DNA of 64,000 nt. Origin: Gari tellinella. Its lineage: Eukaryota > Mollusca > Bivalvia > Cardiida > Psammobiidae. The translations under genes and the position numbers were made by a program. The notes under the pieces were generated by a model. The model was not told where the DNA came from. It ran no database searches and worked only from the letters and a program-made list of their open reading frames with translations. Shown here in pieces: positions 1 through 11,577 of the stretch; within the stretch, counting starts at the first letter, position 1; each line of letters starts with the position of its first letter. The stretch is taken from assembly GCA_922989275.2 (NCBI GenBank), contig OV277871.1:59851848-59915847 (forward strand), given 5' to 3'.

Positions 1-339
1 CGTCTGCATATCCATCTAGGGAACTCGAAAAAGGTCTATATATATACGTTATCTATATCTAATGCCAAAATTCATCTTATCGGCCAGCCTTAGATATTTA
101 ATCAGTAAAAACGTAAAAATAATCAAGATTTATACCAACTAATCTAATTAAAGCCAGGCTTTTATTGGAATTTGTTACGCAAATAATGAAAAGCATTTCC
201 CAGTTATCAGTAGACATCCCCTAAGTTATCTCGTATATCGCTTCTCTCCCCCCCCAAACACACACAGAAAAGCACCATGCGTAATCAATTTCCATGAACC
301 CATTACCGCATTGTCTGTTTATAGTTTTGAAGATACATG
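1..339. other. Non-coding, no feature recognised
   Basis: AT-rich sequence with stops in all frames. It has a short C-run followed by a CA-rich stretch near 248-268. I see no repeat boundary or coding signal. Confidence 0.6.
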
Positions 340-425
340 TAGGTGACCCACTTAAAGTTGGTTGAAAATAAAGCAGAATGTGCTTTACTTTCAGCATGGT
401 TTAATCTATCATCTGCTAGCATATA
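340..425. repeat. Hairpin repeat family E, copy 1
   Basis: The motif TGAAAATAAAGCAGAATG is followed by its near-complement TGCTTTACTTTCAGC, giving a snap-back with a short loop. The left flank (GTAGGTGACCCACTTAAAG) and right flank (ATCATCTGCTAGCA) recur around the other family E copies near 27.7, 47.5 and 55.2 kb, so this is a dispersed repeat and not a chance hairpin. No coding capacity. Confidence 0.55.
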
Positions 426-508
426 GAAACTATTTCTGATCGTGTATTCACATTAAGGTATAAAGGTACTACTGTATTTAATTGGGTTCTAAATCAAATG
501 CGTATCTT

Positions 509-625
509 AACCCTTCCACTCTCAATGACGCCTTAAAGCGCGTTTGCAAACAGCTTGGGTCCTGATCAGACGCCGCGTAACGCGGCGTTTGATCAGGACC
601 CAAATTGTTTGACACTCTTATCAAT
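509..625. repeat. Hairpin repeat family B, copy 1
   Basis: Starts with ACCCTTCCACTCTCAATGA and carries a long near-perfect snap-back at 557-602 with centre ACGCCGCGTAACGCGGCGT. Arms GGGTCCTGATCAG and CTGATCAGGACCC-type complements flank the centre, and the right flank reads TTTGACACTC. The same order (CTCTCAATGACG, hairpin, TTTGACACTC) recurs at 28981-29215 and, inverted, at 39755-39965. Confidence 0.7.
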
Positions 626-1091
626 ATTTATTAAGTCCTCCAACCTTCAGCAATACTAAAGCAGAGGACAAAAATCTGCCGCATAATTTTACCATGAATG
701 GGTTTAATGGAGTCTACCAATTTCTGTCTATCCTGCATTATTTTTTTTAACATTCCCCTTAGCGTTATCCATTCTGTATTTCTTGGCAGTTGGTCATTAC
801 AAATTCGACTTTTTAACTGTTTCATAAAGACTTGCACAATATACCGTAATATTAAAAATATTCCAAAACCCAAATACATATTTTTTTATCAAATTGTTCA
901 GAATACGATATTGAATAACTTGACGTCACACCTTGGTATAACATTATTATGTTGTCGGGATTGTTTAGAAGAAAATACTCTGGAATTCGTTTTGTACCTT
1001 ACGGGGGGTTTACACTACTTGCATCGCTCAACGCGCTGAGGTTTAAACTTTGTAGGAAACAATCTAAAATATGTTCAGTTATCTAGTATAA

Positions 1092-1315
1092 TACAGTAGA
1101 GAAGACGTTATTTAAACGCAAACAAAACGCAAACGAAAATGGCTAAAATGTAGGAAATATCCAGTTTTTAAAAATTTCTAATTATAATTTTTTAATGTGA
1201 GTGGCAAACAGTTTGGAGCCTGATCAGACGCCGGGTTACCCCTCGTCTGATCTGGCTCCAAAATGTGTGCAATGGAAATAATAGTTTTAGCATAAAATAA
1301 CAATTTCTCCACTGA
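1092..1315 (-). mobile_element. Family A miniature TIR element, diverged
   Basis: Left end TACAGTAGAGAAGACGTTAT and right end CAATTTCTCCACTGA are degraded TIRs. The interior has AAACGCAAAC repeats, then GAGTGGCAAACAGTTTGGAG and a hairpin whose right arm has mutated (CCGGGTTACCCCTCGTC). It is non-coding and lies against a family C repeat. Confidence 0.8.
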
Positions 1316-1317
1316 AC

Positions 1318-1470
1318 ATTAACCCATTTGTGCCATCGAGTCCATAAATGAGCCATAGACAAACAGTGTAGACTCTGACCAGACGCCGTATAATGTGATT
1401 TTCAATATCAAACAAATCGTAATTGAATGTTTGGACCAGGCACTCCATATATACCAAATGGATTAATTCA
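1318..1470. repeat. Hairpin repeat family C, copy 1
   Basis: Begins TTAACCCATTTGTGCCATCG and contains AGACAAACAGTGTAGACTCT followed by GACCAGACGCCGTATAATG. The left flank matches the repeat at 4399-4590. The right half of the hairpin has decayed. Confidence 0.55.
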
Positions 1471-1919
1471 AAATATAAGCATGCGTATTGGACCTAGGAA
1501 ACATTATTAGTTATACAGTTTGATCCAAGGGTACGTGAGGTTGTGTTTCTGGCTGAGGAAAATCATTTTGCACTAGCCATAAGGCTGTGGGAAACTGTAT
1601 AGCGAATTTATTTTACTGAAAAGTTTTCACTGTTCAAACGAATCATTTCTAAACGTTTAGACATTTTTTTGTGTGCAGCGCTCAATAAAAAGTACTTAAC
1701 CACATATATTTAAAATTGTGATTTGTTGAACAGGACAAGTCATGATAGATCTTCTTAGATGGATTAAGTTTGTAAAACTCAGAACGACAGTCGGTCCCAG
1801 AAATGTGGCCGATTCGAACAACGTCGACCATTTCGTTGAGTGCGTGCCGTTTTCTCCTAAATCGTAGACATTCAAACTCACTACGTCAAAACAAATGACG
1901 TAATGTTTCCGACGGTTGT
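1471..1919. other. Non-coding gap before mariner
   Basis: No repeat boundary or coding signal recognised. The short ORF at 1696-1881 on the minus strand has no recognisable motif. Confidence 0.5.
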
Positions 1920-1921
1920 TA

Positions 1922-3243
1922 CGAGGGCTGTTCCAAAAATAATGTCACTTGCATCGGTGCTCATATCGCGGAAGTGCTTTTGTTCATTTTAGTTTGCTCT
2001 GCCCTTCAAAATACTCTCCGCCAGCCAGAACACACCTTTTTAGCCGGTCAATCCATTTTTTGAAGCATTTTTCATACTCTTTAATGGGGACACCCATCAG
2101 ACACTGATAAACAGCAGATCCAAGGGCATTTCTCGAATTGTATCTCCTTCCAGATACATGATATTTAAGTTTTGGAAAGAGAAAATAGTCGTAGGGGGCC
2201 AAATCTGGCGAATACGGAGGGTGCGGAAGAACCGTAACCTTCTCTGACTCCAAAAAGTCAGTCACAATACGTGCCTTGTGAGCGGGTGCATTATCATGCA
2301 AAAGTCGGACATACTTAAGTTCTGTTTTGGGGCGGCGACTTTTGTAGTAGTTCTTCAATTTTCTCAGAACAACGTTTTTATAGTACTTGCCTGTGACCGT
2401 TCTGCCTTTTGACACCGGGATTTGAATAGCTGGACCCTTATTAGTGAAAAAAATAGCATACAAAACCTTCTTTACCGTTTGTATTCGTTTGGCAATACTT
2501 GGGCGTCTGCCATTTTTAGTGGCCCATATTCGGTTGGAAACCTTCCGCTTTGGTTCAAAATAATACACCCAGGTCTCATCACCAGTGACTATATTATCAA
2601 AAGCCTTTTTACTATATTTTGGGTACATTTTGAGAAGTTTTTTTGCCATTGTTACACGCGTTTTCTTTTGCTCATCCGTTAACAAATGGGGTATCCATCT
2701 TGCATTTATCTTTCTAACTTTTAGGTGTTTCTTCAAAATTGCATGAACTCTTGCTAAAGACAAGTTTGTCATTCGAGCCAATTGTCTTACGGTGAATCGA
2801 GCATCAGTTTTGAGGATATTTCGGATTTGGTCGTAGTTGTTGCAGGACGACCTGGGCGAGCAGCATCTTTCAGTTGCTGCTGCCCAGCACTAAATTTAGC
2901 TACCCACCTACAAACAGTCCTGTGAGACATTTGGCCCTCCCGATAAATGTCACACACCTCGCGGTGAATATCTACAGCTTTTATTCCGAGTAATGACCTA
3001 CCTTTTATATAGGCCCTAATTTCAAGAACATTTTTAGCTCGTTTTCCTGTCATTTTGTGTATAGTCCAACGAATAGGCTATGAAACGATGTACACTGTAC
3101 CGAGGCCAGTGAACGTGTGGACGAGCTATTTACCTGTGTCACGAGCCAGTGATCACTCAATCGACACGAGGTGGTTTTGTGCATAAATTGCACGATTTCC
3201 GCGAAATAAAGCACATATGACATTATTTATGGAACACCCCTCG
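1922..3243 (-). mobile_element. Mariner transposon, near full length
   Basis: A 1,322-bp element bounded by TA at 1920-1921 and 3244-3245, the target duplication expected of Tc1/mariner. The left TIR (from 1922, CGAGGGCTGTTCCA...) and right TIR (read inward from 3243, CGAGGGGTGTTCCA...) match over about 26 bp with two differences, and similarity continues inward around CGCGGAA. Size, TIR position, TA target and the enclosed DD34D transposase fit a classic mariner. The coding strand is broken once, so it is probably non-autonomous unless the break is an assembly error. It is the best preserved autonomous-type element in the window. Confidence 0.95.
1984..3053 (-). pseudogene. Mariner transposase, one frameshift
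   Basis: This encoded the DNA transposase that cuts and pastes the surrounding mariner. The upstream reading frame (3053 to about 2840) starts MTGKRAKNVLEIRAYIKGR and carries the N-terminal helix-turn-helix region (SHRTVCRWVAKF), then RPGRPATT. The downstream frame runs to the stop at 1984. It keeps all three catalytic aspartates in VTGDETWVYYF, LLHDNAPAH and SPDLAPYDYF, with exactly 34 residues between the second and third (DD34D, the mariner signature), and ends GGEYFEGQSK. Upstream of its first ATG, the downstream frame already reads RNILKTDARFTVRQLARMTN, so a single 1-nt indel near 2835-2845 separates the frames. Combined length of about 355 codons is normal for the family. No other stop interrupts either part. 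Confidence 0.95.
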
Positions 3244-3245
3244 TA

Positions 3246-3869
3246 TTTAAAAGACGAATGGGCATGTTCAAAGACGACGGCGTCCAATTTCCCAGAAAAG
3301 ACAACAAATGCGGCTGTTCAAAGATCTAACTCCCGATGTGGTTCTTAGCCAAACCACGGAATTATACAAAACGGAATAGCAACTAAGCGAAGTTGAATAG
3401 GCGAGTATCTGAGCTCTCGCGGCGGTTGAATTTTGCGAGATTATGTGTCACGTGACATCTTCACTTTTGCCTCGTTGTCCGCCATTTCTGGCGTGATATT
3501 TACCGACTCGAGTGTTTTTATTGACATTTTATAGGATTTCAACGACTTGGTGGACATTCCTATCAATTCACAGGAATATAAACCCGTGAACAATGCTTCG
3601 AAAACACACATTTATCATGTTGACTACCGATAGACAGTCTCTTATCAAGTCTCGCGAGTCTCGTATCCGCCGCACGTGATTTACGATATAGCGCGAGGTT
3701 TCGATTCCGTCAGTGTATAATTCTGTGGCCAAACGAATGATGCACGATTTCATGCACACACTCCTGTCGAGCAGACGGCCATCTTTTATCCCGTCAGTTA
3801 ACAGGGTACATGGGTTCACGTCTACGACTCGTTAGCTAATCAGAAGTTAGGAATATACTTTGCAGTATA
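3246..3869. other. Non-coding, no feature recognised
   Basis: Unique-looking sequence with locally higher GC. The 83-codon minus ORF at 3568-3819 has no recognisable motif and no neighbouring coding signal. Confidence 0.5.
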
Positions 3870-3965
3870 ATAATGATATGAGTGCCAGTTTTGATCTTGA
3901 TCCGACACCGTGTTCCGCGGCGTCTTATGAGGATCCAAACCGGTTGCAAATACCTATTGTACTCG
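3870..3965. repeat. Decayed family B-type hairpin
   Basis: TTTTGATCTTGATCCGACACC, GTTCCGCGGCGTCTTATGAG and GATCCAAACCGGTTGCAAAT are spaced as in the shared snap-back core, with several mismatches between the arms. The flank GAGTGCCAG resembles the family B edge GAGTGTCAAACAG. Confidence 0.5.
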
Positions 3966-4398
3966 GGATAAGGAAGTGAAAAGATTAAACCCTTTAATTC
4001 CAGGACAGTTTACGTTTGTGAGCAAGATGCATTGAGTTCGGACTGAATGTCCTTAATGTTTTCAAACACCTAAAAACAAGGATATTCGCGATCGTTCATC
4101 GCTATTGAAAACAGGGAGAAATGTAAGTTGCACATAACATGCTCCCATTTCTACCACTTAACTCGCATCCAATAAACAGGACCAGTACGAGCTGTGTAAA
4201 CTAATAGTATATGGTCCATCAATCCATTGATCCCTAGCGACATAATGACCGTCCTGTTCGAAGAGTACACTTGTACTACTTGTTCTTATAGAGTTATGTA
4301 TTAATAAGCTTTCATATAAAACACCTTAATCGAGCCTCTAACTGGAATCGTTGAATTTGATTGGAATTTAGAATGTGAATACCACTTAGCACGCAAAT

Positions 4399-4590
4399 CA
4401 ATTAACCCGTTTGTGCCAACGACCTGGCATATGGGATATAGGCAAACAGCGTAAACTCTGCGGCGTCTGATCAGAGTCTAGACTATTTGCTGCTAGGAAT
4501 TGCAATATAGAACAAAACTAAACTGAGACGTAATAGACAAGACATCCCTTAGATAAAACATGGACTAATCCAATAACTAAATATGGACGA
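4399..4590. repeat. Hairpin repeat family C, copy 2
   Basis: Left flank TTAACCCGTTTGTGCCAACG, then AGGCAAACAGCGTAAACTCT, GCGGCGTCTGATCAGAGTC and TAGACTATTTGCTG. The left half of the hairpin is deleted, so only one arm of the GACGCC stem remains. The right flank ATGGACTAATCCAATA recurs in the copy near 49.75 kb. Confidence 0.6.
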
Positions 4591-4999
4591 ATTCACTCGG
4601 CGCCATTTGTTTAGCAAAAGAACGTTAAGCCATTCTACCTATTCCATTATCTATTAATATTTTAGTCCGAAGATTATACAAGAAAGGTTGCAGACTGTTA
4701 ACGGTTCGTACCATTTAATTATCACCCTTTGTAAAGCTGACGTTTCTCGAAAACTACTAATAAGTAAGGCTTCCTAATTCCTAAGGCCAATCTGTCACGA
4801 AAATGGTACAGACGTTCGGTTATGACAATGTAGGACAAAAGGTAAAACAGTCTGATTCGGATAATATTTCAGACAACTAATACAGTTCCATTCGATTGGA
4901 CGCAGTATTCCAATACACACAATGTTCTACTGACCGGCAAACATGTCCATGCTTAGCTAGGATTAAACTGATTGCTAGATCCGAACAGAGGCAGCGTGT

Positions 5000-5130
5000 T
5001 TAACCCCTTCAATGCCATGACGTAATCAAATTGATAACAATTGTTGTCGTCTGTATTTAAATTCCCAGTCTTCAAATAAATACAATGTTAGGATTTTTAT
5101 TTAAGAAAAATTGAAATGAGTGTCAACAGT
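5000..5130. repeat. Family B flank without hairpin
   Basis: TTTAACCCCTTCAATGCCATG, the GTCGTCTG motif and GAAATGAGTGTCAACAG match the left part of family B copies at 53.3 and 57.0 kb. The hairpin core is missing, with non-matching sequence after 5130. Confidence 0.4.
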
Positions 5131-5895
5131 GTGACCATACCACGTGGTATGTGACGTCATTTTTCGGTACCATTGGCAGCCAAAATGACAATATTTGGCC
5201 TCGACTCAACATTTGAAACAATTGTTAGTATTTTATTTTTCAGCCGATTTTAACGAAACATAGCCTATGCTATGGGGAAAATTGTGTTCTTTACAATGGT
5301 GTTAATGGATTTGTCAACATATTTATACCTTTAGCCTGAAACCTGGACAACTGTCCAGAGAATGTAAAAACACACAGTGCGACCACGGCAAACCATTCCT
5401 AAATATTGCCGAGAAATGAATTTAACCGTTTACTACTGTGTGGTATTGCTAACCGGAGGTTCCGGCAATCACGAATATTAAATAGGTAGAATAAATACAC
5501 GCATAACATCCTCTGAACAAATATATAAAGAAGTAGGTCAAAATGCGACCACGGCAAACCGTATGATATATGATATCACCGAAAGCCATATTATGGGAAA
5601 CAATTTATCAATGTTCAAAGAACGCCTGAATTTTGACGAGGTGGTCATGACATGGGATAATTTTTTTGTCAAAGAATGGCTTATTCATTGTCAAATTAAG
5701 GAGTGACAAAGTAAAGGATAGATTTCGCACAGTGCGATTCTTACCATACTTATTTCTATCATGAATGTATGTGTGATCCGTGGATTGTTTTAAAAAAGAA
5801 ACTGATTTTTCATCAAACACAGACGTCTGTCGTCCGTTAATATTATTAGATATCTTCTGTCCTTTAACGAGCTCGCATATTTCAATTTCACGTTT
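5131..5895. other. Non-coding, no feature recognised
   Basis: No TIR, core hairpin or coding motif seen. GCGACCACGGCAAACC occurs twice (about 5378 and 5546), a short direct repeat of unknown origin. Confidence 0.4.
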
Positions 5896-6182
5896 TTATG
5901 CCCGCGACGATCAGTCGGGGTATACTGGTTAACCCCTGTCTGTCCGTTTGTCTTTTCGTCTGTTCGGCCGCCCGTCCTACATACATTACATACTTTACCA
6001 GGCTTACTTCTACTACAACCTTATAACTTGGCAAACTGTTTGCACATATACCATAGAGGTGCATGTGAACAGGATTTTGATCTGCGTTGATTTTACGACA
6101 AATTTACAGCCAGTTGAACTTAGTCAAGTTTTGGCCGGTGGGGGCATCATACTTGTCTTAAAAACAAAACCATTCCTCTAGT
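5896..6182 (+). repeat. Dispersed repeat with GTCTGTCCGT tract
   Basis: Begins TTTTTATGCCCGCGACGATC, then CAGTCGGGGTATACTGG and a CTGTCTGTCCGTTTGTCTTT tract, followed by a GC-moderate body ending near GGTGGGGGCATCATACTTG. Molluscan genomes carry an abundant repeat of this architecture (TGCCCC hairpin, GTATA, then GTCTGTCC units). I match the layout, not a named entry. The ORF across it is an accident of the low-complexity tract. Confidence 0.5.
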
Positions 6183-8202
6183 TTATGTTGCAGTTTGTTT
6201 CAATTTCGCGAAATCATGCCAAAATTTTAGCGAAATCATGCCACTTAAGCATTTCTTTTTTCAGCATATTGCGGACAAGTTCACTGGTTCTTAGCAAACG
6301 AAATAGAAAGATTTAGAAGAGGCACACATTCTCTCAAAAAGTTTATTTTAACAAACTGGATACAAACAGAGAACGAAATTTTCCGTAGTGTTATCTTAAA
6401 GACATCTTTAAAGCAACCATATTCACCACGTATTCCGACATTCAAAACCTTCAATCCAGTTCAGTTGACTTCGCATGTTAGAGCAGTAACACCGACATAA
6501 TTAGAAAGAGTAACATCATTCACAAGAACAGTCATATCCAGTAGTACCAAACATGACAAACTATCAACTCCATCAAAATCTCCACTTCCTTGAAATGTTC
6601 GAATGTCAAGCCTGTCAAGCATGTGACTACGTCAATTTCGAAACCCAATCCCACAGCACGAAAAGGGAAATACTCCAGACAAGGTTAGCTCATGGGCCGG
6701 CATATTCTTCCTTTGCTTAAAAGTCTTTCACCATTGCCCGCAAATATTCAGATCCATTTCATTTGTTCTGAAATTGGAAAAAAGTCACAAATACTGGAAC
6801 TGCAATGTACATTACGACTTATTTCATATTTACTGTCGTCATACATTTATTGTTCGGGATATTTAGAACGGTTAAATTATTTTAAAAACAATTTGGAGCA
6901 ACTATTATTTATTCAATACAACATCTATGAAAGATGGGTTTCATAACTAAAACCTAGATCTTCTTGTGAGGTAAAGATGCTTAAGTCCAGAAATGGCTAA
7001 ATGCTCTACTACGACGTACGCGTGAAAACGAATTTTTAACATTAATATTGGATTGCATTGCTGCCAAACTAGAAAGAATTTCCTCGGAACTCATGTGTCA
7101 TCTGTCAGTAAACATCGGTCGTGTAAGAGCTATAGCCGAATTGTAAAGCTTCAGTATAGCAGAGTTTATCTTCGGGAATGAAAGTGCAAAAAGGAAGAAG
7201 AACTATCATGGTATTGATGTAGAGTTGTGAAGCTTGTGCAATACACGTTCATTCATTAATATATTTCTATTACCGACTTTTCATATGAATAGCTTCAGCA
7301 TAGCAAGTACTCTGCAGGAAAAGAAAATGTGAAAAGGGGAATTGCTTCGAAAGTACTCGTCAAATTCTTTCCAGAATTGAAATACCATCTTCAAAACTTA
7401 AGTAGAAAGGGAGTTTAAGTACGTGGTTCGGAGCTCTCAGCCAGCCGGATGCACGGAAATCTATCGACTCTACTCGTATGGTTTAAATCAATGCTTTTTT
7501 CAAAAAGCTATGGACTAACATACTATTCGACTGTCGATCAATCGTTCAAATGTCATGGATCTATAGATTATTGTGCTTAAAATTTCCAATCAGATGTTAT
7601 TCTTTTTCTATTTCAAAATATGTCACAAATCATTCTCGCATTTAACCGATCCTCCGATACCGGATATGCATGACAATTGTCCCTGATTGTTGTGTAGAAA
7701 TGCTACAAATGTTTTAAAAATCCTAAAATTCGTCTGTAAAATTCAACTTAAAATCAAGTTTGTTTGGTTTGAACATGCGTTGAATGTTGCTCGATGTGAA
7801 CAGAGCGAAAAGTAGCATGTGCTTGGTGACGCCATATAGCGTGTTTGATGACTTTACCTCTAGCCCAAACAGGTTAGCCAATAGCTGACAGCGATTAAAC
7901 TACAAAGTTTCATGGACGGGGGACTACTTAATGAAACTAGAGTATAAGTGTGGCGAAAAAAAACGTGACTGACAGATAGACCGGCGTCGGAAATACAAGA
8001 CAGATAGACGACAGAAATGTGATTCCAAATTGTAACCTCTTACAGCAGGTGAAACAAAAATGGATTACCATGGTAGTTTATCTGTTTGTAATCGATTTGA
8101 AAATATCACTTTTTTAAAGTTGATTACAGGAAGAGATCATTGAGGCATTGAAAGTTGACAAGATTGTTTTTGTGTCTTAATCCCACAATGTTAATAATAA
8201 TA
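6183..8202. other. 2-kb gap, nothing recognised
   Basis: AT-rich sequence with no recognisable transposon ends, core hairpin or protein motif on either strand. Short ORFs such as 6692-6946 have low-complexity translations typical of AT-rich DNA. It could be old repeat remnants or intron. Confidence 0.5.
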
Positions 8203-8310
8203 GTTACACGGTATTTCGGCAGGGTGTACGGGCTTGTATGACGGTTTTGGATTCTGTATTTCCTGAACGCGTCATACAATCCCGTACAACCCACCGGAAT
8301 GCCGTGTAAC
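8203..8310. repeat. Foldback, 41-bp arms
   Basis: GTTACACGGTATTTCGGCAG... at 8203 is answered by ...CCGGAATGCCGTGTAAC ending at 8310, with arms of about 41 bp (including GTACGGGCTTGTATGACG and its near-complement) around a short loop. The homologous region near 22209 has only the right arm, so the foldback marks the left edge of a duplicated block. Confidence 0.75.
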
Positions 8311-9060
8311 GAATTTATTTCCGGTTTAGATCCAATACAAGAAAGAAAACATACTTAATCTGACAAAGTTTTACTGAATTGACACTAAAAGTTGACACAC
8401 GAACTTGACATCATGTCACTGAAACTCTCTCGCTAGAGTACACAAATTCATACATTTGAATCGAAAATATCCGTATTTCAAGCTTAAAAAGTAGCATAGC
8501 CTCTGAATTCAAGATAGGCCATAAGTTCGACTGTATCTAACATGATAACGACATCACATTGGACTGTATACATCTTGTAAATGTTAATTACATGTTTTAT
8601 TGTACGCTACCAGAATATCTCGAACGGGCAGTTCTAGGAGAACATTTAGGTTTTATGAAACACTGTGACCCTTAGTCATAAGAAATGGACAGCACTAATC
8701 ATGAGCGAACGAATGAATACGTAGGGCATTGGTTATGCATACCGAGTTAAATGTTAGTCTATTAATTTGATTTCGAGAAACATATTGATCTAAATATATC
8801 TTGATTCAGTGTCAGTTTCATTATAAATCAGTGACAAGTGCCGTTGTACTTTGCATTGTTCATTTCACTTCCCGTATTTTGTTTACCGTGGTGACGACGC
8901 GGGCGGGTGATCAGGGAAAACAAAGCAAGAAATTAGCATTTAATCGATATTTGAGTTACGCATAATGATATATTCAAAACAGTTTTTAATTAAGAATTAT
9001 TCTTATTTCTTTGAAAACAATTGCTTAATAAACAGAAAAAGAGAGATCATTTGTGATGAC
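8286..9060 (+). repeat. Dispersed duplication 1, copy 1
   Basis: Aligns by eye with 22209-22935 over about 700 bp. Shared words in the same order include GCCGTGTAACGAATTT, AATCTGACAAAGTTTTACTG, CGACTGTATCTAACATGAT, TGAAACACTGT and GTTGTACTTTGCATTGT. This copy has about 140 bp (around 8868-9010) absent from the partner. Divergence is substantial, so the duplication or shared mobile-element ancestry is old. Non-coding. Confidence 0.8.
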
Positions 9061-9859
9061 TGGAAATAACATTATTTCTCTATCGTCTCTGGTGCTTATA
9101 CGATAGTATAGTCCAACACTATGGGGAGAAGAAAATAATACACCCACTGTACGAACTGGCAGAGTGGTAAGACTACCACCAAAAAGTGACACCAATACAT
9201 TCACACACATACATGCACACAGGTGCTATATAACAGTTTTATGTGTCGCGGTGTCGCGGTGTCGTACCATCCAACTCAATCAATCAATACAAAGTTATAA
9301 AAACAATTCGACATCTAAAAGTAGTTTTAAAAGCTAGGAACGAACGCTTTAAGAATAATTATTCTTGAATACGAACCAATATGTACGTATATATAAGATG
9401 TAGTTTCTCACAATAGATTTTGTTTCAATGTGCTCCCTCTACAACGAACCTCCGAACAACATATATGCTAACAAAATTGTTACTTGAAAACAATTAGGAC
9501 TTTGAACTCAAACGGCGTCTGTTTACTTCAATTCACAAAATGACGAACATTTTCAAAAACCATAACTTTTTATTATTATTATTTTCGTTGCATTTGCGCT
9601 CCTGTGTGTTTAAACCGGAAATGAGAGTGTATTTCCGACTGTTACACATTCTCAAACATCAGAACAGACACTCTAATGAATAATTATTGCTTCTCTCCAT
9701 GATAAAAAGATCTTTTTCAACGTATATGTCAAACCGATTCCGTAGATAATCACTCTGTAAATAGGATATTAACGTCTACCGAGATAAATGTCAAATGTTC
9801 AAAATAACAGAAGTTATCAATTCAGTAAATACCAATGGCTCCATGACTCCAGCTAAAGG
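9061..9859. other. Non-coding; small GTGTCGCG minisatellite
   Basis: The only structure noticed is three tandem copies of an 8-bp GTGTCGCG unit at about 9243-9266. Confidence 0.5.
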
Positions 9860-9985
9860 GGTATTTCATAAACTTAAGTTTTTATTACTGCATAAAACCC
9901 AATGGTGTCACTACTCATTAGAATTGTCTTTTATATGACGATTCTTATAAGTAGTAACACCATATGATTTGGTGCTGGAATGAGT
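9860..9985. repeat. Hairpin repeat family F, copy 1
   Basis: ATGGTGTCACTACTCATTAG plus AATTGTC is followed, after a short loop, by its near-complement GACGATTCTTATAAGTAGT plus AACACCAT. A second copy with the same core (CCACTCATTAGAATCGTC) lies at 45355-45470. Confidence 0.6.
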
Positions 9986-10867
9986 GGGTAGATGTTTTGT
10001 TAAGTTTACTCCGTCTTATCTGTCTAATACATTCTTACTACTCACAACAAAATATTGCAAATTCTCTAAAAGCGCTCGGCAAAACAATACTAATTGTAAA
10101 TAAATATTTCGATACAACTACATGTATATGAATAGGTTTCTATGCTAAACTAGGTATAGTTCAAATGTTAATGGCATTTCTGTTGATCTATAGAGATTTC
10201 TTAGTTAGATGAATTCCACATGCGTCACAGTTGATATCATCACCAGTAATGATATCACTTTTGCAGAGACGACATCAGATTTTTGACGTCACGTAACGAT
10301 ATCTTTTTTGACGTGGCGCGTAAACAACTAATGTTGGGTGTTTTCTCTGTAAAAACGTCATTACAAAAAGTATATAATAGATATAGTTGTTGTTAAGTCT
10401 CAATCTTTAAATATCTGCTAGACTACACTATATGTGTATACAGAATTATCTGTCAGGATAGCCTTGAGACGACTACAACATTTAATTAAAGAAGGGGTTC
10501 GCTCTGAGGTCTTATTTCAGAGATTTAAAGGGCGTAGAAATGATCAAATAAGTCAAGTTTACCAGTTCATAAATTTTATATAGTTTTATACTATATACTA
10601 TAACTATAAGACAAAGTTTATTTATTTTAATATAGAATAAAAATTATAAAATACATTAAAAATATAATTAATCTTGGTTAACCGGATCTGGTCACAAGAA
10701 CTGTTTGACCGGATCTGGTCTACCTAAGTCAGATGTGGTCAAATTAAAATGTATTACAAAAGTATAATTTTATATAAAATTATACATTAATTAATAATAT
10801 TCAGCAGCTATAAAAATAATGAGCTGAACTATTTATTTTTTATTATGAAATAATGCTTTAAAGCTAA
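9986..10867. other. AT-rich gap with GGATCTGGTC units
   Basis: Around 10682-10740 a short unit (ACCGGATCTGGTC) is repeated imperfectly about three times, with related ACCAGATCTGGT near 11017. No element boundary is visible. Confidence 0.4.
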
Positions 10868-10996
10868 AATCCCTAATTCTAAGCACTGTTGCATACTTCA
10901 GTATTGCTCATGAACAGACTCAGTTAAACCGAGTCTGCAATTTTCAGTATTTGCTTTGTTTTCTGTGCTTTCAAAGGATCTCCCCTTATTCAGATT
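10868..10996. repeat. Dispersed repeat, partner at 23.7 kb
   Basis: Nearly identical to 23666-23795. Shared blocks are AGCACTGTTGCATA, TTCAGTATTGCTCATGAACA, TTAAACCGAGTCTGCAATTT and GTGCTTTCAAAGGATCTCC. It contains the short hairpin CAGACTC/GAGTCTG. The flanks differ, as expected of a mobile repeat, and the class is unknown. Confidence 0.75.
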
Positions 10997-11289
10997 TTTA
11001 AATAAATTAATTAACCAGATCTGGTATATGTAATCGGTTCTTGTATAGACCTATACATTAATCCATTTTGACCAGAAATGAATTTATTAAGAAACTACTA
11101 TATATGCGATTCTGGCATATCTATTATCGAAATAATCATACCTCGTATCTATTTTCTGTCATTTTCTTGATCAGTGAAAAACTCAAAGATTCTGAATTTC
11201 GGTTGCGGTCCGCCTTTTATACTGATTCTCAACGGTTAGTGATTACGTCATCAAAACATGTTGTTTAGCGCAACCGCTGAAACAACATA

Positions 11290-11313
11290 TCAAACTCCAC
11301 AATTGGAGTTTGA
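11290..11313. repeat. Perfect short palindrome
   Basis: TCAAACTCCA, loop CAAT, TGGAGTTTGA: a 10-bp perfect stem. It sits inside a looser inverted repeat (GCAACCGCTGAAAC... against ...CTATTTCGGCGATAGC). Confidence 0.6.
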
Positions 11314-11577
11314 CAAGCTATTTCGGCGATAGCCTAAGATTAGAAAAGGTTAATATAATGTAGAACCACTGGAAATATAATATAATTTGCTTTAGTAACG
11401 TTAAAATATGCGATCTGCTAAACCGAAAGTTGACAACGGCGGGATATAAATAGCTACCATCAACCAAAGGTTCACACGAGGATATTGCCGATATTGCTAC
11501 CTAAACAGAAAGACATGTAAGAATAAGAAGCTGATAAGTAATGAATTAACATGCAATTTATGACCCGGCACAGCAGA

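Noticed and set aside
3690..3710. Hammerhead-like CUGACGG...GAAAC on the minus strand
   Set aside because: The invariant A of CUGANGA is G and no stem I forms.
6360..6560. Possible retrocopied gene fragment on the minus strand
   Set aside because: A short stretch translates with few stops, but I recognise no protein and see no poly-A tract or target duplication.
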